Origin: a virus
Strand: one strand, 5' to 3'
Virus record (IMG/VR): IMGVR_UViG_3300032242_002077
Location: 1 to 33,343 of that record
Length of the DNA stretch: 33,343 nt
Positions 7,796-14,428 of the stretch are shown here, in pieces. The translations under genes and the position numbers were made by a program. Positions within the stretch are counted from its first letter, which is position 1, and each line of letters starts with the position of its first letter. The notes under the pieces were generated by a model. The model worked only from the letters and a program-made list of their open reading frames with translations, searched no databases and was not told the origin of the DNA.

Positions 7796-8002
7796 TTACC
7801 TCGCTGGATTAACTTTGTTGACTTCTTCAGAATTAATGAAGCCGTAATTCATGTAAGGATGCAAACCTGCGCGATTTTGTTTTACCTTCTGATCACCAAG
7901 GCCAGGAATAACTGTAGTGTTGGGACGAGTCTTGCGGTACTTGCCGTCAGTTGCGCCCTCATCAAGGGACATGTTTTGTGAACGTGAGTTGTTGACTGTC
8001 AT
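7796..8002 (-). CDS. Hypothetical small protein
   Basis: 68 aa, unrecognised. Polar, with no cysteines and no obvious helix. A Tyr/Asn-rich patch, LHPYMNYGFINSEEVNKVN, occupies the end, and the stretch TTVIPGLGDQKVKQNRAG resembles short linear motifs seen in phage structural accessory proteins, though this is weak. It overlaps the following zinc-ribbon gene by ATGA. Confidence 0.6.
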   Translation of the reverse strand: MTVNNSRSQNMSLDEGATDGKYRKTRPNTTVIPGLGDQKVKQNRAGLHPYMNYGFINSEEVNKVNPAR

Positions 8003-8229
8003 GCCATCATTCCTTTGACTAAATGTGCAGCTTTTCTGCGGTTACAGTTAGAACACATATCTGAATGTAATGATTGTACGGGATTTAAGACTAAACCGCA
8101 CTCAATACAAGGTTTTGAACCGTTGTAATAAGTTTTGGATAAGTCTTTTTGGGTATCTAAACGCACATCTTCTGCGCCAGATATTCCTTCACCTGTTGAA
8201 TCTGTAAGTAAACCTGGATCGTTTTTCAT
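7999..8229 (-). CDS. Small zinc-ribbon-like protein
   Basis: 76 aa. A polar N-terminal 38 residues lead into KPCIECGLVLNPVQSLH and then DMCSNCNRRKAAH, two CxxC pairs about 18 residues apart followed by a basic stretch, as in a zinc ribbon that touches nucleic acid. Start and stop both overlap neighbours by ATGA. The partner is unknown. Confidence 0.7.
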   Translation of the reverse strand: MKNDPGLLTDSTGEGISGAEDVRLDTQKDLSKTYYNGSKPCIECGLVLNPVQSLHSDMCSNCNRRKAAHLVKGMMA

Positions 8230-8423
8230 GCAAGTGGGTGCTTTCCTGATTTTTGCTCATTCATACAGCTTTTACATCCGCCAACGTACCTACTGCTTGA
8301 ATGGTGCTCTTCGTAATACCCCGATTTACCTTTATGAAGACTGCCAGCTTTGCTTTGTCCAGGTGCACTAACAGGGGTAACGTCTGGTCTACGATTAGGG
8401 TCGTTTGCTCGATCTTCAGCCAT
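8226..8423 (-). CDS. Small protein with a single CxxC
   Basis: 65 aa, polar and basic, with SGYYEEHHSSSRYVGGCKSCMNEQKSG containing one CxxC (GCKSC) and a preceding His pair (EEHH). These four could form a Cys2His2 metal site, which is inference. The N-terminal half looks disordered. It is coupled to the zinc-ribbon gene that follows, and the two may act as a pair. Confidence 0.65.
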   Translation of the reverse strand: MAEDRANDPNRRPDVTPVSAPGQSKAGSLHKGKSGYYEEHHSSSRYVGGCKSCMNEQKSGKHPLA

Positions 8424-8441
8424 TATGCCACCACTTTCTTA

Positions 8442-8687
8442 TTAACGAGGAGGTTCTGGTATAGGACGTACTTTGGCGTTTTGATGAAGAACTTCTTGCT
8501 CAGTAATTCCCATTTCAGGTGCACCATTTATACCCTTGGCTGGAGCGTATTCGTGTCCTTTTGGCATTCCTGGGTCAACCCAAGGTTTACGCGGAGGTCC
8601 ACCAAGTTTTTCGTCCACAAAACCTAACGCGTTATTACCAACTTTTTTTAAAGCCCCTGTAAAAAAATCTTTTTTATTACGTCCCAT
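8442..8687 (-). CDS. Hypothetical Pro/Gly-rich small protein
   Basis: 81 aa. It begins with a basic amphipathic helix (MGRNKKDFFTGALKKVGNNALGF), then turns Pro/Gly-rich with GGPPRKPWVDPGMPKGHEYAP. The RKPW tetrad recurs in the 118-aa neighbour. No domain recognised. Its start shares a base with that neighbour's stop (TAATG). Confidence 0.65.
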   Translation of the reverse strand: MGRNKKDFFTGALKKVGNNALGFVDEKLGGPPRKPWVDPGMPKGHEYAPAKGINGAPEMGITEQEVLHQNAKVRPIPEPPR

Positions 8688-9043
8688 TAAATGGAACCTC
8701 CTAATGAATTAGTGCTGGTTGATTCGGTTGTATTTGGAGTTTGGCTAAAGTCAGATTCTACACGTTGTTGGTTAATGCGCGGTAAAGCAATAATATCTTC
8801 AATAGTTAATTCGGTGTCTGTGTAACCGTATCTATCTGGAAATAATCTTATCTGTGGTAATGGCGGGCGCACAAATTCTTGAATTTCTTGACCAGTCATC
8901 ATATTAATTGCCATAGATTGACTTAATAAGCGCTCTTGATTAGAGGCAAAAGGGCCCACATATTGTTGAGGGGGATAAGCCGCCTCTGGCGGTGCCTGCC
9001 ACGGTTTGCGGGAGTAAACACCGTCGGCCATTCTTCCTGGCAT
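8687..9043 (-). CDS. Hypothetical small-island protein
   Basis: 118 aa from ATG 9043. A longer frame from 9091 exists, but its first 16 codons lie in the out-of-frame microprotein gene, and ATG 9043 makes a TAATG junction with that gene's stop. The N-terminus is Pro-rich (KPWQAPPEAAYPPQQYVGP), the middle shows MNMMTG-type hydrophobics and a possible short helix ELTIEDIIALPRINQQR, and the end is Ser/Thr/Asn-rich. No family recognised. Confidence 0.6.
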   Translation of the reverse strand: MPGRMADGVYSRKPWQAPPEAAYPPQQYVGPFASNQERLLSQSMAINMMTGQEIQEFVRPPLPQIRLFPDRYGYTDTELTIEDIIALPRINQQRVESDFSQTPNTTESTSTNSLGGSI

Positions 9044-9153
9044 TACACGCAATCTTCCGTAGGATGATCCCCTGCACCACAACGTTCGCAATTATGCGGG
9101 CTTACTGGAAGCCGTCCACGTTCAGTTTCAAACTGTTCTTGAGTTGGTTTCAT
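9043..9153 (-). CDS. 36-aa CCHC zinc-knuckle-like microprotein
   Basis: A complete 36-codon frame from ATG 9153 to TAA 9043-9045. Residues about 22-35 read CERCGAGDHPTEDC, exactly the C-X2-C-X4-H-X4-C spacing of a retroviral-type zinc knuckle, which binds single-stranded nucleic acid. The rest is a charged N-terminal helix (MKPTQEQFETERGR). It fits neatly between its neighbours, two bases after the stop of one gene and sharing a base with the start of the next. The spacing match over so short a sequence could be chance, but the tight fit supports a real gene. Confidence 0.65.
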   Translation of the reverse strand: MKPTQEQFETERGRLPVSPHNCERCGAGDHPTEDCV

Positions 9154-9155
9154 TT

Positions 9156-9572
9156 TTATTTCCAGTTCGGTGATAATGAGCTAAGCCTTTTAGCTCTATT
9201 TAAGTTTACACCCATAGGCGCGTCGCTCTTTGCAGCTGGTCCAACTTTACCATCATTAGGTAGATGTGGGGCTGGGGCAAGCGCCTGCATATCCGCGTTG
9301 CGTTGAGCAACCCACGTATTGCCTTCGTGTACAGCTTTCATTTGACGACGAATGCCTCGTGCGTTGTCTAATCCTTCTGGGTAATAATAACTAGCGCCAT
9401 CAATACGTTCACCCTTATGAACACCGCGTTGATACCCACGTTGTGTAATGCGTATTTTAAGCGAATCTAAAACATTTTCAGATGTGGAACCAGGACGACC
9501 ACGGTCGTCTCTACGAGTTCTAATTGTTCCTAAATAGCCGTCAGGGATACTCCGCAGAAGGCTGACGTCCAA
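9156..9572 (-). CDS. Conserved-looking hypothetical protein with TTG start
   Basis: 138 aa. A TAG stop lies two codons upstream of TTG 9572, and no ATG occurs until well inside, so TTG with weak TTAGGCG upstream is the best start; it overlaps the 51-aa gene by 32 bases. Residues 12-90 look ordered, with GYLGTIRTRRDDRGRPGS, RITQRGYQRGVHKGERIDG and SYYYPEGLDNARGIRRQM. The C-terminus is Pro/Ala-rich. The basic pattern suggests nucleic-acid or virion contact, but the function is unknown. Confidence 0.6.
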   Translation of the reverse strand: MDVSLLRSIPDGYLGTIRTRRDDRGRPGSTSENVLDSLKIRITQRGYQRGVHKGERIDGASYYYPEGLDNARGIRRQMKAVHEGNTWVAQRNADMQALAPAPHLPNDGKVGPAAKSDAPMGVNLNRAKRLSSLSPNWK

Positions 9573-9696
9573 CGCCTAAGCGTAGGAAATCGAGTTCACT
9601 CCTGGCGACTGGGACGCCGCCTCCACCATAATTGGTATTAGTGCCATACATTCCACCTGCGCCAAGATTTTGAGTATTCTGATGACTACTAGGCAT
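9541..9696 (-). CDS. 51-aa Gly-rich hypothetical protein
   Basis: Open frame from ATG 9696 to TGA 9541-9543. Gly/Asn/Tyr-rich first half (NLGAGGMYGTNTNYGGGG), then a more regular end (VARSELDFLRLGVGRQPSAEYP). CTAGG just upstream is a weak ribosome site. It fills the gap between the metallophosphoesterase stop and the TTG-started gene, which is the main argument for it. The composition resembles low-complexity linkers of virion proteins, but no assignment is possible. Confidence 0.55.
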   Translation of the reverse strand: MPSSHQNTQNLGAGGMYGTNTNYGGGGVPVARSELDFLRLGVGRQPSAEYP

Positions 9697-9710
9697 ATAC
9701 CTAGTATATA

Positions 9711-10886
9711 TTAACGAAATCCACCTAACACCACTAACTCACGTCTAGTATCAAACCCTGATCCTACTACCATGCTTACAATTCCTGGGTGGGATTCAAG
9801 GCCCGCTTTATCCCTAAACCATGAACTTCCGTTGTCCATAGCGGGATTTTGAATAAACATACGAGTGCCCACGCTTTTAGCATAATAGTGATGAAGGTGC
9901 CCAACATTAAGGATTTCTGCGTCCGCCACAGAACAGTTACCCATTACTTGGCCCGACCACCATTTAACCATGTCACGCGCTTGATGTCCGTGTGCCATAC
10001 CAAACATAATGCCGCTTAAATTAACGCACAAAGTACTGTCGTCTTTTGCTGGATAACGGAACTCGACGCGCTCTTTAAGAAACGGGTTCTCCATACAAGC
10101 ATCCTCTACGGCTTTTACAATCTCAAGTGCCCATGAATCTTCAGAACGTGAAACTAAGAAACGTTGTACTTCATCGTGGTTTCCTGGAACGACTGGAATA
10201 ATAAGTTTAGAAGCTAGCGGCGCCATCATTTTAATTTGAGCCATAAGTACTCTACGACCAACTTGTACCTGTTGGGACACACCTATATCGTGGCGACCCA
10301 TAACCTTACCTTTTTGGCTAGTCATTCCTTCAATACAGTCACCAAGTTGTGGCAGTGCAATTTGACCAATTTTATATTTTTTTTGCAAAAACTTATGGTG
10401 TTCTACTGATTCGTTAAGAGCATCAAACATACGATCAACAATTGCTGGCGTGTCATCTTTACCGTATTGGGTATCACCAACGCTATAAACAGCAGTTAGA
10501 TCGCCTTCAAAATCATTTACTTTGCCTGTTGGCCTCCATTTAATAATCTCATCAATAAGTTTTTCTGCGTCATAATCGGCGTTAGCACATGCTGACGGAA
10601 CTACATTAATGCGCCAAGAATGAAGCCATTCTCCATCCCACTTTTGCCAACTACCACGACGGCTACTAACTAAAGTCCATTCTTCAGGATTTAAATTAGC
10701 GTCACGTAATAACTCTTCTGCTCCTGGTGTGTTACCATCTGTGCGAGCTGAAGTAATAGCCCAACCGCCAGTTTTTTCATCAATTTCTGAACGTGGTCTC
10801 CAATTTTCTGGTGTTTCTTTATTTGCTTTATCCGAACCTTCTTTACCTGTTTGTACAAACTTATTAAACTCGTCTCTTATGGACAT
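9711..10886 (-). CDS. Calcineurin-like metallophosphoesterase (possible DNA exo/endonuclease)
   Basis: 391 aa from ATG 10886; an ATG two codons earlier exists, but AGGGA lies at the right distance only for 10886. A novel N-terminal domain of about 110 residues (GGWAITSARTDGN, SWQKWDGEWLHSW) precedes the catalytic core. Core motifs in order (about residues 133-334): VGDTQYG, LGDCIEG, VPGNHDE, AHGHQ and VGHLHHYY, giving the usual two-metal ligands. Such enzymes in phages act as SbcD/Mre11-like nucleases or phosphatases in DNA processing. It follows a small HTH-like gene, whose stop it overlaps. Confidence 0.9.
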   Translation of the reverse strand: MSIRDEFNKFVQTGKEGSDKANKETPENWRPRSEIDEKTGGWAITSARTDGNTPGAEELLRDANLNPEEWTLVSSRRGSWQKWDGEWLHSWRINVVPSACANADYDAEKLIDEIIKWRPTGKVNDFEGDLTAVYSVGDTQYGKDDTPAIVDRMFDALNESVEHHKFLQKKYKIGQIALPQLGDCIEGMTSQKGKVMGRHDIGVSQQVQVGRRVLMAQIKMMAPLASKLIIPVVPGNHDEVQRFLVSRSEDSWALEIVKAVEDACMENPFLKERVEFRYPAKDDSTLCVNLSGIMFGMAHGHQARDMVKWWSGQVMGNCSVADAEILNVGHLHHYYAKSVGTRMFIQNPAMDNGSSWFRDKAGLESHPGIVSMVVGSGFDTRRELVVLGGFR

Positions 10887-11131
10887 AAGCATTCCCTATT
10901 TCTGTGACGTTTAAAAGTAGTTAGTCTAAAAGATACATCAGGATATGTACGACAAAGAAAGTTATATGTAGCATTTGCAGATATAGTTTTATCTTCAATA
11001 AAATTTAGTATATCTTGAATAACTTCTTCGTCTTTATTTTTAACCCACTCAATAAAACCGCATTTTCCTTTTGAGTACGTGCCACTAGTTGCACGGGGCG
11101 TTCTTTTTTGCAACTCTTCTTTAAGTGACAT
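10877..11131 (-). CDS. Small HTH-like protein upstream of the phosphoesterase
   Basis: 84 aa, basic. Residues 26-75 have the helix pattern of a small DNA-binding domain (IEWVKNKDEEVIQDILNF, then ISANATYNFLCRTYPDVSF, then RLTTFKRHRNREC), where the middle part looks like a helix-turn-helix. Assignment is by pattern only. It overlaps the metallophosphoesterase start, so the two are likely translated together, perhaps as DNA-targeting and catalytic partners. No clear ribosome site is seen. The gene lies directly after a terminator, so it may open a transcription unit. Confidence 0.6.
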   Translation of the reverse strand: MSLKEELQKRTPRATSGTYSKGKCGFIEWVKNKDEEVIQDILNFIEDKTISANATYNFLCRTYPDVSFRLTTFKRHRNRECLCP

Positions 11132-11183
11132 AGGTGTAATTCAACCACAGATTGAGGGTTTCTACAAATAGACACAACAAAAA

Positions 11184-11205
11184 AGCCCCCTAATTATAGG
11201 GGGCT
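11184..11205 (-). terminator. Intrinsic terminator
   Basis: Perfect 7-bp GC-rich stem AGCCCCC/GGGGGCT (11184-11190, 11199-11205) with an 8-base loop. On the minus strand it is followed by TTTTTTGTTG. It lies just past the stop of the 110-aa gene and ahead of the HTH-like gene, separating two minus-strand units. Confidence 0.88.
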
Positions 11206-11217
11206 AAATTGGTACTT

Positions 11218-11550
11218 TTAGTCAACCATACCTGCTGAAAAATTGGGTTGGCTTCGGTTGATTGATGGTGGAATTAAGCGGCCGTTACTCTGAGTTGCCC
11301 CAGCTTCTGGAGCTACCTGCTTCTGGAACCCCACGCGGATGCCATAACGAGCTCCCGCACGCTCAACCATTACAAACTCACGAGATGGTTTAGCCATACC
11401 ATACGGATCGCCAGAAGCTGTGTTTTTCTTCTTCATAAGCGTTCCTCGTTCTGGCATCGCTACACGCGGCTTTGAACTTGTGGAATTTGATGGTTCAGTT
11501 GATGTCGGAGCCAGCGGTGCTGGATTCTTTTTAGATGAATCTGTCTTCAT
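11218..11550 (-). CDS. Hypothetical Ser/Pro-rich protein
   Basis: 110 aa, unrecognised. The first 35 residues are low-complexity Ser/Pro/Thr (NPAPLAPTSTEPSNSTSS). The middle has a more ordered segment, REFVMVERAGARYGIRVGFQ, and the end is polar. No cysteines or membrane segment. AAAGGA precedes ATG 11550. It is the last gene before the terminator at 11184-11205. Confidence 0.65.
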   Translation of the reverse strand: MKTDSSKKNPAPLAPTSTEPSNSTSSKPRVAMPERGTLMKKKNTASGDPYGMAKPSREFVMVERAGARYGIRVGFQKQVAPEAGATQSNGRLIPPSINRSQPNFSAGMVD

Positions 11551-11557
11551 TTAGTTT

Positions 11558-11587
11558 CCTTTGCAAAGGGGGTTATTACAGAATAAC
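11558..11587 (-). repeat. Palindrome and hairpin ahead of the 110-aa gene
   Basis: Two adjacent symmetrical elements between SpoVS and the next gene: the 12-base palindrome CCTTTGCAAAGG (11558-11569) and a hairpin GTTATT-ACAG-AATAAC (11572-11587). On the minus strand the AAGG of the palindrome is part of the AAAGGA ribosome site of the downstream gene. There is no T-run, so termination is unlikely; an operator or translational element is possible. Confidence 0.45.
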
Positions 11588-11591
11588 AGTC

Positions 11592-11867
11592 TTAACGCAC
11601 TTCTACAGTCCATACAACGGCGGAAATAACCCCATCATGGCTATCAATACTTGCAAATCCTGGGATACATACGAGGTCTAGCCCTCGTGGGGCGGTATAA
11701 CCGCGAGCAATTGCTATGGCTTTTGTTGCTTGATTAACGGCTCCAGCGCCTACGGCACGAAGCTTGCAAGTGCGTTTTTCATAAATTGCATGGGCTATAG
11801 CTGAAGCAACAGCTTGGGGATTGCTGCCAGCACCAACGCGTAAAACTTCCTCTTCTTGTTCTGTCAT
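11592..11867 (-). CDS. SpoVS-like (Alba-type) protein
   Basis: 91 aa covering nearly the whole SpoVS domain. Recognisable blocks: VLRVGAGSNPQAVASAIAHA (residues 8-27), LRAVGAGAVNQATKAIAIAR (36-55), then APRGLDLVCIPGFASID and a final strand AVVWTVEVR. SpoVS of Bacillus acts late in sporulation, and the family resembles Alba nucleic-acid-binding proteins. In a phage of a probably non-sporulating host it more likely binds DNA or RNA or modulates host growth state. GAGGA six bases before ATG 11867 supports the start. It stands somewhat apart, with 74 bases of leader, so it may have its own control. Confidence 0.88.
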   Translation of the reverse strand: MTEQEEEVLRVGAGSNPQAVASAIAHAIYEKRTCKLRAVGAGAVNQATKAIAIARGYTAPRGLDLVCIPGFASIDSHDGVISAVVWTVEVR

Positions 11868-11941
11868 TTAATTCCTCATTATGCTCGGAGTAGTGATACT
11901 CATAAAGTATGAAGAATTTAATAGGTAATGTCAGTGTAAAA

Positions 11942-12169
11942 CTAAATCCTATCTAAAGGGGTGGGGGCGGTTGCATAACTCCCACAAATGGCACATTCCA
12001 TAGGTAACAAATACTGGGCTATTTCATAGTCTTCAAAAGACACTTTTAATAACCAAAGGTTGGATTCACACTTAGGGCACTCATGGAGCACCTCATTGGC
12101 GTACTCCATGGTGCCTGTGTAATCGGGTTTAAGCTCACGAATTGGGCGTGAGTTCAATCTTATTCTCAT
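11942..12169 (-). CDS. Small zinc-ribbon-like protein
   Basis: 75 aa. HECPKCESNLWLL (about residues 29-41) and MECAICGSYA (about 57-66) give two CxxC pairs 22 residues apart, a classic zinc ribbon. ATG 12169 overlaps the preceding gene by 35 bases, which is long for this window, and lacks a clear ribosome site; an internal ATG at 12109 would still keep the ribbon. Probably nucleic-acid or protein binding. Confidence 0.65.
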   Translation of the reverse strand: MRIRLNSRPIRELKPDYTGTMEYANEVLHECPKCESNLWLLKVSFEDYEIAQYLLPMECAICGSYATAPTPLDRI

Positions 12170-12398
12170 TTTGTGCGATCATAATTCGTGGAGAAACAAA
12201 AAACAAAACTTCGCGCCAATAACATGTCTCACAACCACAGTAGGGTTCTCCTGATAAAACTTCAGGTTCTTCGCCTTCTTCTTCATTGTAAACAAACCAA
12301 TTTTGCAAAGACGTTATGTATTCGTCTAACTCTTTTTCTAAAACCGTAGCCCAATCAGTGTCGTTAATTTGAAAGCTATTCAATTTGATGCTCCCCAT
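12135..12398 (-). CDS. Hypothetical acidic protein with a CxC-x2-C cluster
   Basis: 87 aa. The N-terminal half is an acidic helix (WATVLEKELDEYITSLQNWF). Residues about 54-60 carry YCGCETCYW, three closely spaced cysteines that could hold metal. The C-terminus is hydrophobic to polar. GGAGG lies directly against ATG 12398, a tight ribosome site, and the start is inside the end of the FmdB-like gene. Function unknown. Confidence 0.6.
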   Translation of the reverse strand: MGSIKLNSFQINDTDWATVLEKELDEYITSLQNWFVYNEEEGEEPEVLSGEPYCGCETCYWREVLFFVSPRIMIAQNENKIELTPNS

Positions 12399-12550
12399 CC
12401 TCCACCTTTAAAGTGGGTCGGTATTGCTTTAATAACTTTTACCATAGCACATTCACACATTTCGCATTCTACTCTATGTTCTTCGTTAAAATTAAAATGT
12501 TTTTCTATTTGAAAATCACATGTAACGCATGCAAAATCATACTTGGGCAT
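12380..12550 (-). CDS. FmdB-type zinc-ribbon protein
   Basis: 56 aa, ATG 12550 to TGA 12380-12382. The architecture matches the FmdB family: MPKYDFACVTCDFQIEK with the first CxxC (C8, C11), HRVECEMCEC with the second (C29, C32), then VKVIKAIPTHFKGGGWGAS, the usual family ending. FmdB-like proteins are small putative regulatory zinc ribbons found in bacteria and many actinophages; the exact target is unclear. It overlaps the genes on both sides (14 and 19 bases), as expected of a genuine link in this operon. Confidence 0.85.
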   Translation of the reverse strand: MPKYDFACVTCDFQIEKHFNFNEEHRVECEMCECAMVKVIKAIPTHFKGGGWGASN

Positions 12551-12731
12551 GGTGCATAAGCCTAACAGTGTGATAGTCGCAAGTTTTATGCATTTTTTGA
12601 TAAGAATTAGAAGGAACTTCTTTTATATCTGAAATGCGTTCGTTACATTCACAAGTTTCTCTATAAAGTTTTTCTAAACGTATGACTTCTTCTTTAACCT
12701 GTTTTAACTTTGACAAAATTTCTTTACTCAT
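12537..12731 (-). CDS. Small coiled-coil protein with Cys/His tail
   Basis: 64 aa. Residues 1-25 form a clear amphipathic coiled-coil (MSKEILSKLKQVKEEVIRLE). The remainder has CEC, KTCDYH and a final MHHAQ, which might bind metal. No family recognised. It overlaps the nuclease upstream (ATGA) and the FmdB-like gene downstream. Confidence 0.6.
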   Translation of the reverse strand: MSKEILSKLKQVKEEVIRLEKLYRETCECNERISDIKEVPSNSYQKMHKTCDYHTVRLMHHAQV

Positions 12732-13078
12732 TCAATTGGTTCTCCGTATCCTGCTTCACGCAACAGCTTAACTAAATCCTCTAAACGTATAATACCAACC
12801 CACTCAGTAATACTAACTTCACCTTGCCCATTAAGGCGCAAAACTGCTAGAGGAAGGTCCTTGCCGTTGTGACGATCTTTAAGTTGTTTAATGGTAGTAC
12901 TGGGGGAAAAGTCTTTACGAGCTTTGATTTCCCAGTCAATACCTACTGTACCTGTAATGTCTGAGCCGCTACGACCAGCGCCAGTACTTTCAGCATACGG
13001 AAACCCGTTTTCAGCCAAGTACATAGCCACAACTTTTTGGGAACGATACCCACGATGTTTTCGTGATTGACTAGGCAT
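12728..13078 (-). CDS. PD-(D/E)XK Holliday-junction-resolvase-like nuclease
   Basis: 116 aa. The core is GRSGSDITGTVGIDWEIKARK (D40, D48, E50 and K52), the Asp...Glu-x-Lys signature of the PD-(D/E)XK fold, preceded by a basic helical N-terminus (RKHRGYRSQKVVAMYLAEN) with its own conserved-looking Glu (E23). Length and layout match small phage resolvases that cut branched DNA before packaging. It sits close to the Cas4-like nuclease. A second gene of this type lies at 14793-15122, so one may have another role such as a restriction-like or nicking enzyme. Confidence 0.8.
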   Translation of the reverse strand: MPSQSRKHRGYRSQKVVAMYLAENGFPYAESTGAGRSGSDITGTVGIDWEIKARKDFSPSTTIKQLKDRHNGKDLPLAVLRLNGQGEVSITEWVGIIRLEDLVKLLREAGYGEPIE

Positions 13079-13080
13079 AA

Positions 13081-13566
13081 TTACGGAGTGTAACGGTTAA
13101 CTGCGGTGTAACCGCTACGACGTTTTACTTCGTTGTTGATAAGCCAATGGTACGCATCAATTTTACCCAAATATGATTCAAGGGTAGAACGATACATATG
13201 CGCGTGCAAAAATATTTTTTGCAACTCTTCTACATCAGGGTCTATAGCAACAGATGCTTTAAGGACTGTTGCTTTCTCTGTACTTTTACCTGTACTTAAC
13301 TGAAGTGTTTTTCTACTAACTACTTGATCATAATAAGTTTCCGCTTCTGTTTCAGCGTTTTTAGCAACCGCTACCTGCGTTTCTAAAAAGCCACGGTATT
13401 CAATGTATTGTGATGCAAGGTGCATCAATTCGGTAGCGTCTATAGATGTAATATCTTCAGGAATTTCTGGTAAATCCATATTTAATGTTCGTTCAATTTT
13501 TAAACCCTGAGCGTTTAACATGGTTAAAACATTTTCGCTATACCCGACGACCTTAAGTTCAAGCAT
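13081..13566 (-). CDS. Conserved hypothetical helical protein
   Basis: 161 aa from ATG 13566, chosen because AAGGGG lies seven bases upstream; earlier in-frame ATGs fall inside or against that site. After an N-terminal strand region (MLELKVVGYSENVLTMLNAQG) it is mainly helical: TELMHLASQYIEYRGFLETQ, AETEAETYYDQVV and DPDVEELQKIFLHAHMYRS. A likely coiled-coil protein in the recombination module, overlapping the Cas4-like gene by 8 bases. It could be an accessory factor of that nuclease; this is inferred from position only. Confidence 0.7.
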   Translation of the reverse strand: MLELKVVGYSENVLTMLNAQGLKIERTLNMDLPEIPEDITSIDATELMHLASQYIEYRGFLETQVAVAKNAETEAETYYDQVVSRKTLQLSTGKSTEKATVLKASVAIDPDVEELQKIFLHAHMYRSTLESYLGKIDAYHWLINNEVKRRSGYTAVNRYTP

Positions 13567-14428
13567 TAACATACCCCTTACATTGGTAACAACCGTTATT
13601 GGCATCAATATTACATGGAATTGGTGTTTTGTTTTCTACTGCTTCTACAATCATAGCAGCTGCTTCTAAAAGTGGCGTAATCCCAAAATCGCTTTTAGGA
13701 ATAACCCATTCTTTTTGTGTTTGATTAGCTTTGTTTTCATATAAAAAATAAGCTTCTTTAGGTTGATACGCAAGGTCTAGTAATTCAGCAAGTTTCATAT
13801 ACATTCCAGCTTGCATAATATGCGTCATAAACGGGGCGGTTAAATTTTCCCACATTTTATCTAAGTTATTATCATACTTAGACATCATATGTGGGGCTTC
13901 AAATCTAAAAGTGCCCGCACCAATAGATTTAATTTCTAACATTAAAGGCTCACCAAAACCAACTAAAATACCGTCAGCATGACCTGCAATACGAAGTTTG
14001 TTATACGTTAAAGGAACTTCTTTATATTCAAGGTTCTTTGGGTCTGTTTTATGATCCGAGGGCACACCTAAAAAGTAGTCTCTACATTCATGGCAGTAGT
14101 ACTTGCCCCACAATTGATTCATTTCTTTAAAAATGTTTTGCCAACCTGCATGAATGTCGTGGCCTAGTTGAAACACTCGTTTTTGGCTAAGGCTAGCTTT
14201 ATACTTACTTGGGGGTGGTGCAAACCCTAAAAGTTGAAAATAAGAACTTCTATAACACCAATCAGGTTTAACCATAGCAGACGGGTGCAAAACCGTAGTA
14301 GAACGAGAAGTATCAACAGGCTGTGTAAGTATGTAACGTTCTACCGATTTAAGAACACGAGAATTATTTTTTCCTGCGTCTAAAAATTTTTTTAAATTGC
14401 CGTTAGGTTTTTCTGCCTTTATTGTCAT
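13559..14428 (-). CDS. Cas4/RecB-like PD-(D/E)XK exonuclease with putative Fe-S site
   Basis: 289 aa. Motifs: LGHDIHAGW (H90/H93), AGHADGILVG (D152), LMLEIKSIG (E165, K167) and IMQAGMYM (Q206), the catalytic set of the RecB/Cas4 nuclease family. Four cysteines in the typical Cas4 or AddB arrangement, C58 (DWCYRSS) plus C272, C280 and C283 (PCNIDANNGCYQCKG), probably hold a 4Fe-4S cluster. An extra CHEC pair (112-115) sits in an insert and may bind zinc. It would resect DNA ends for RecA-driven recombination. No cas genes or repeats are nearby, so a CRISPR role is not suggested. Confidence 0.88.
   Translation of the reverse strand: MTIKAEKPNGNLKKFLDAGKNNSRVLKSVERYILTQPVDTSRSTTVLHPSAMVKPDWCYRSSYFQLLGFAPPPSKYKASLSQKRVFQLGHDIHAGWQNIFKEMNQLWGKYYCHECRDYFLGVPSDHKTDPKNLEYKEVPLTYNKLRIAGHADGILVGFGEPLMLEIKSIGAGTFRFEAPHMMSKYDNNLDKMWENLTAPFMTHIMQAGMYMKLAELLDLAYQPKEAYFLYENKANQTQKEWVIPKSDFGITPLLEAAAMIVEAVENKTPIPCNIDANNGCYQCKGYVNA

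Noticed and set aside
9044-9091. Longer start for the 118-aa protein
   Set aside because: It would overlap the 36-aa gene out of frame; ATG 9043 makes a TAATG junction instead.
13559-14428. CRISPR-associated Cas4
   Set aside because: The nuclease is in a recombination module with no cas1 or repeats; phage Cas4-like exonucleases commonly stand alone.
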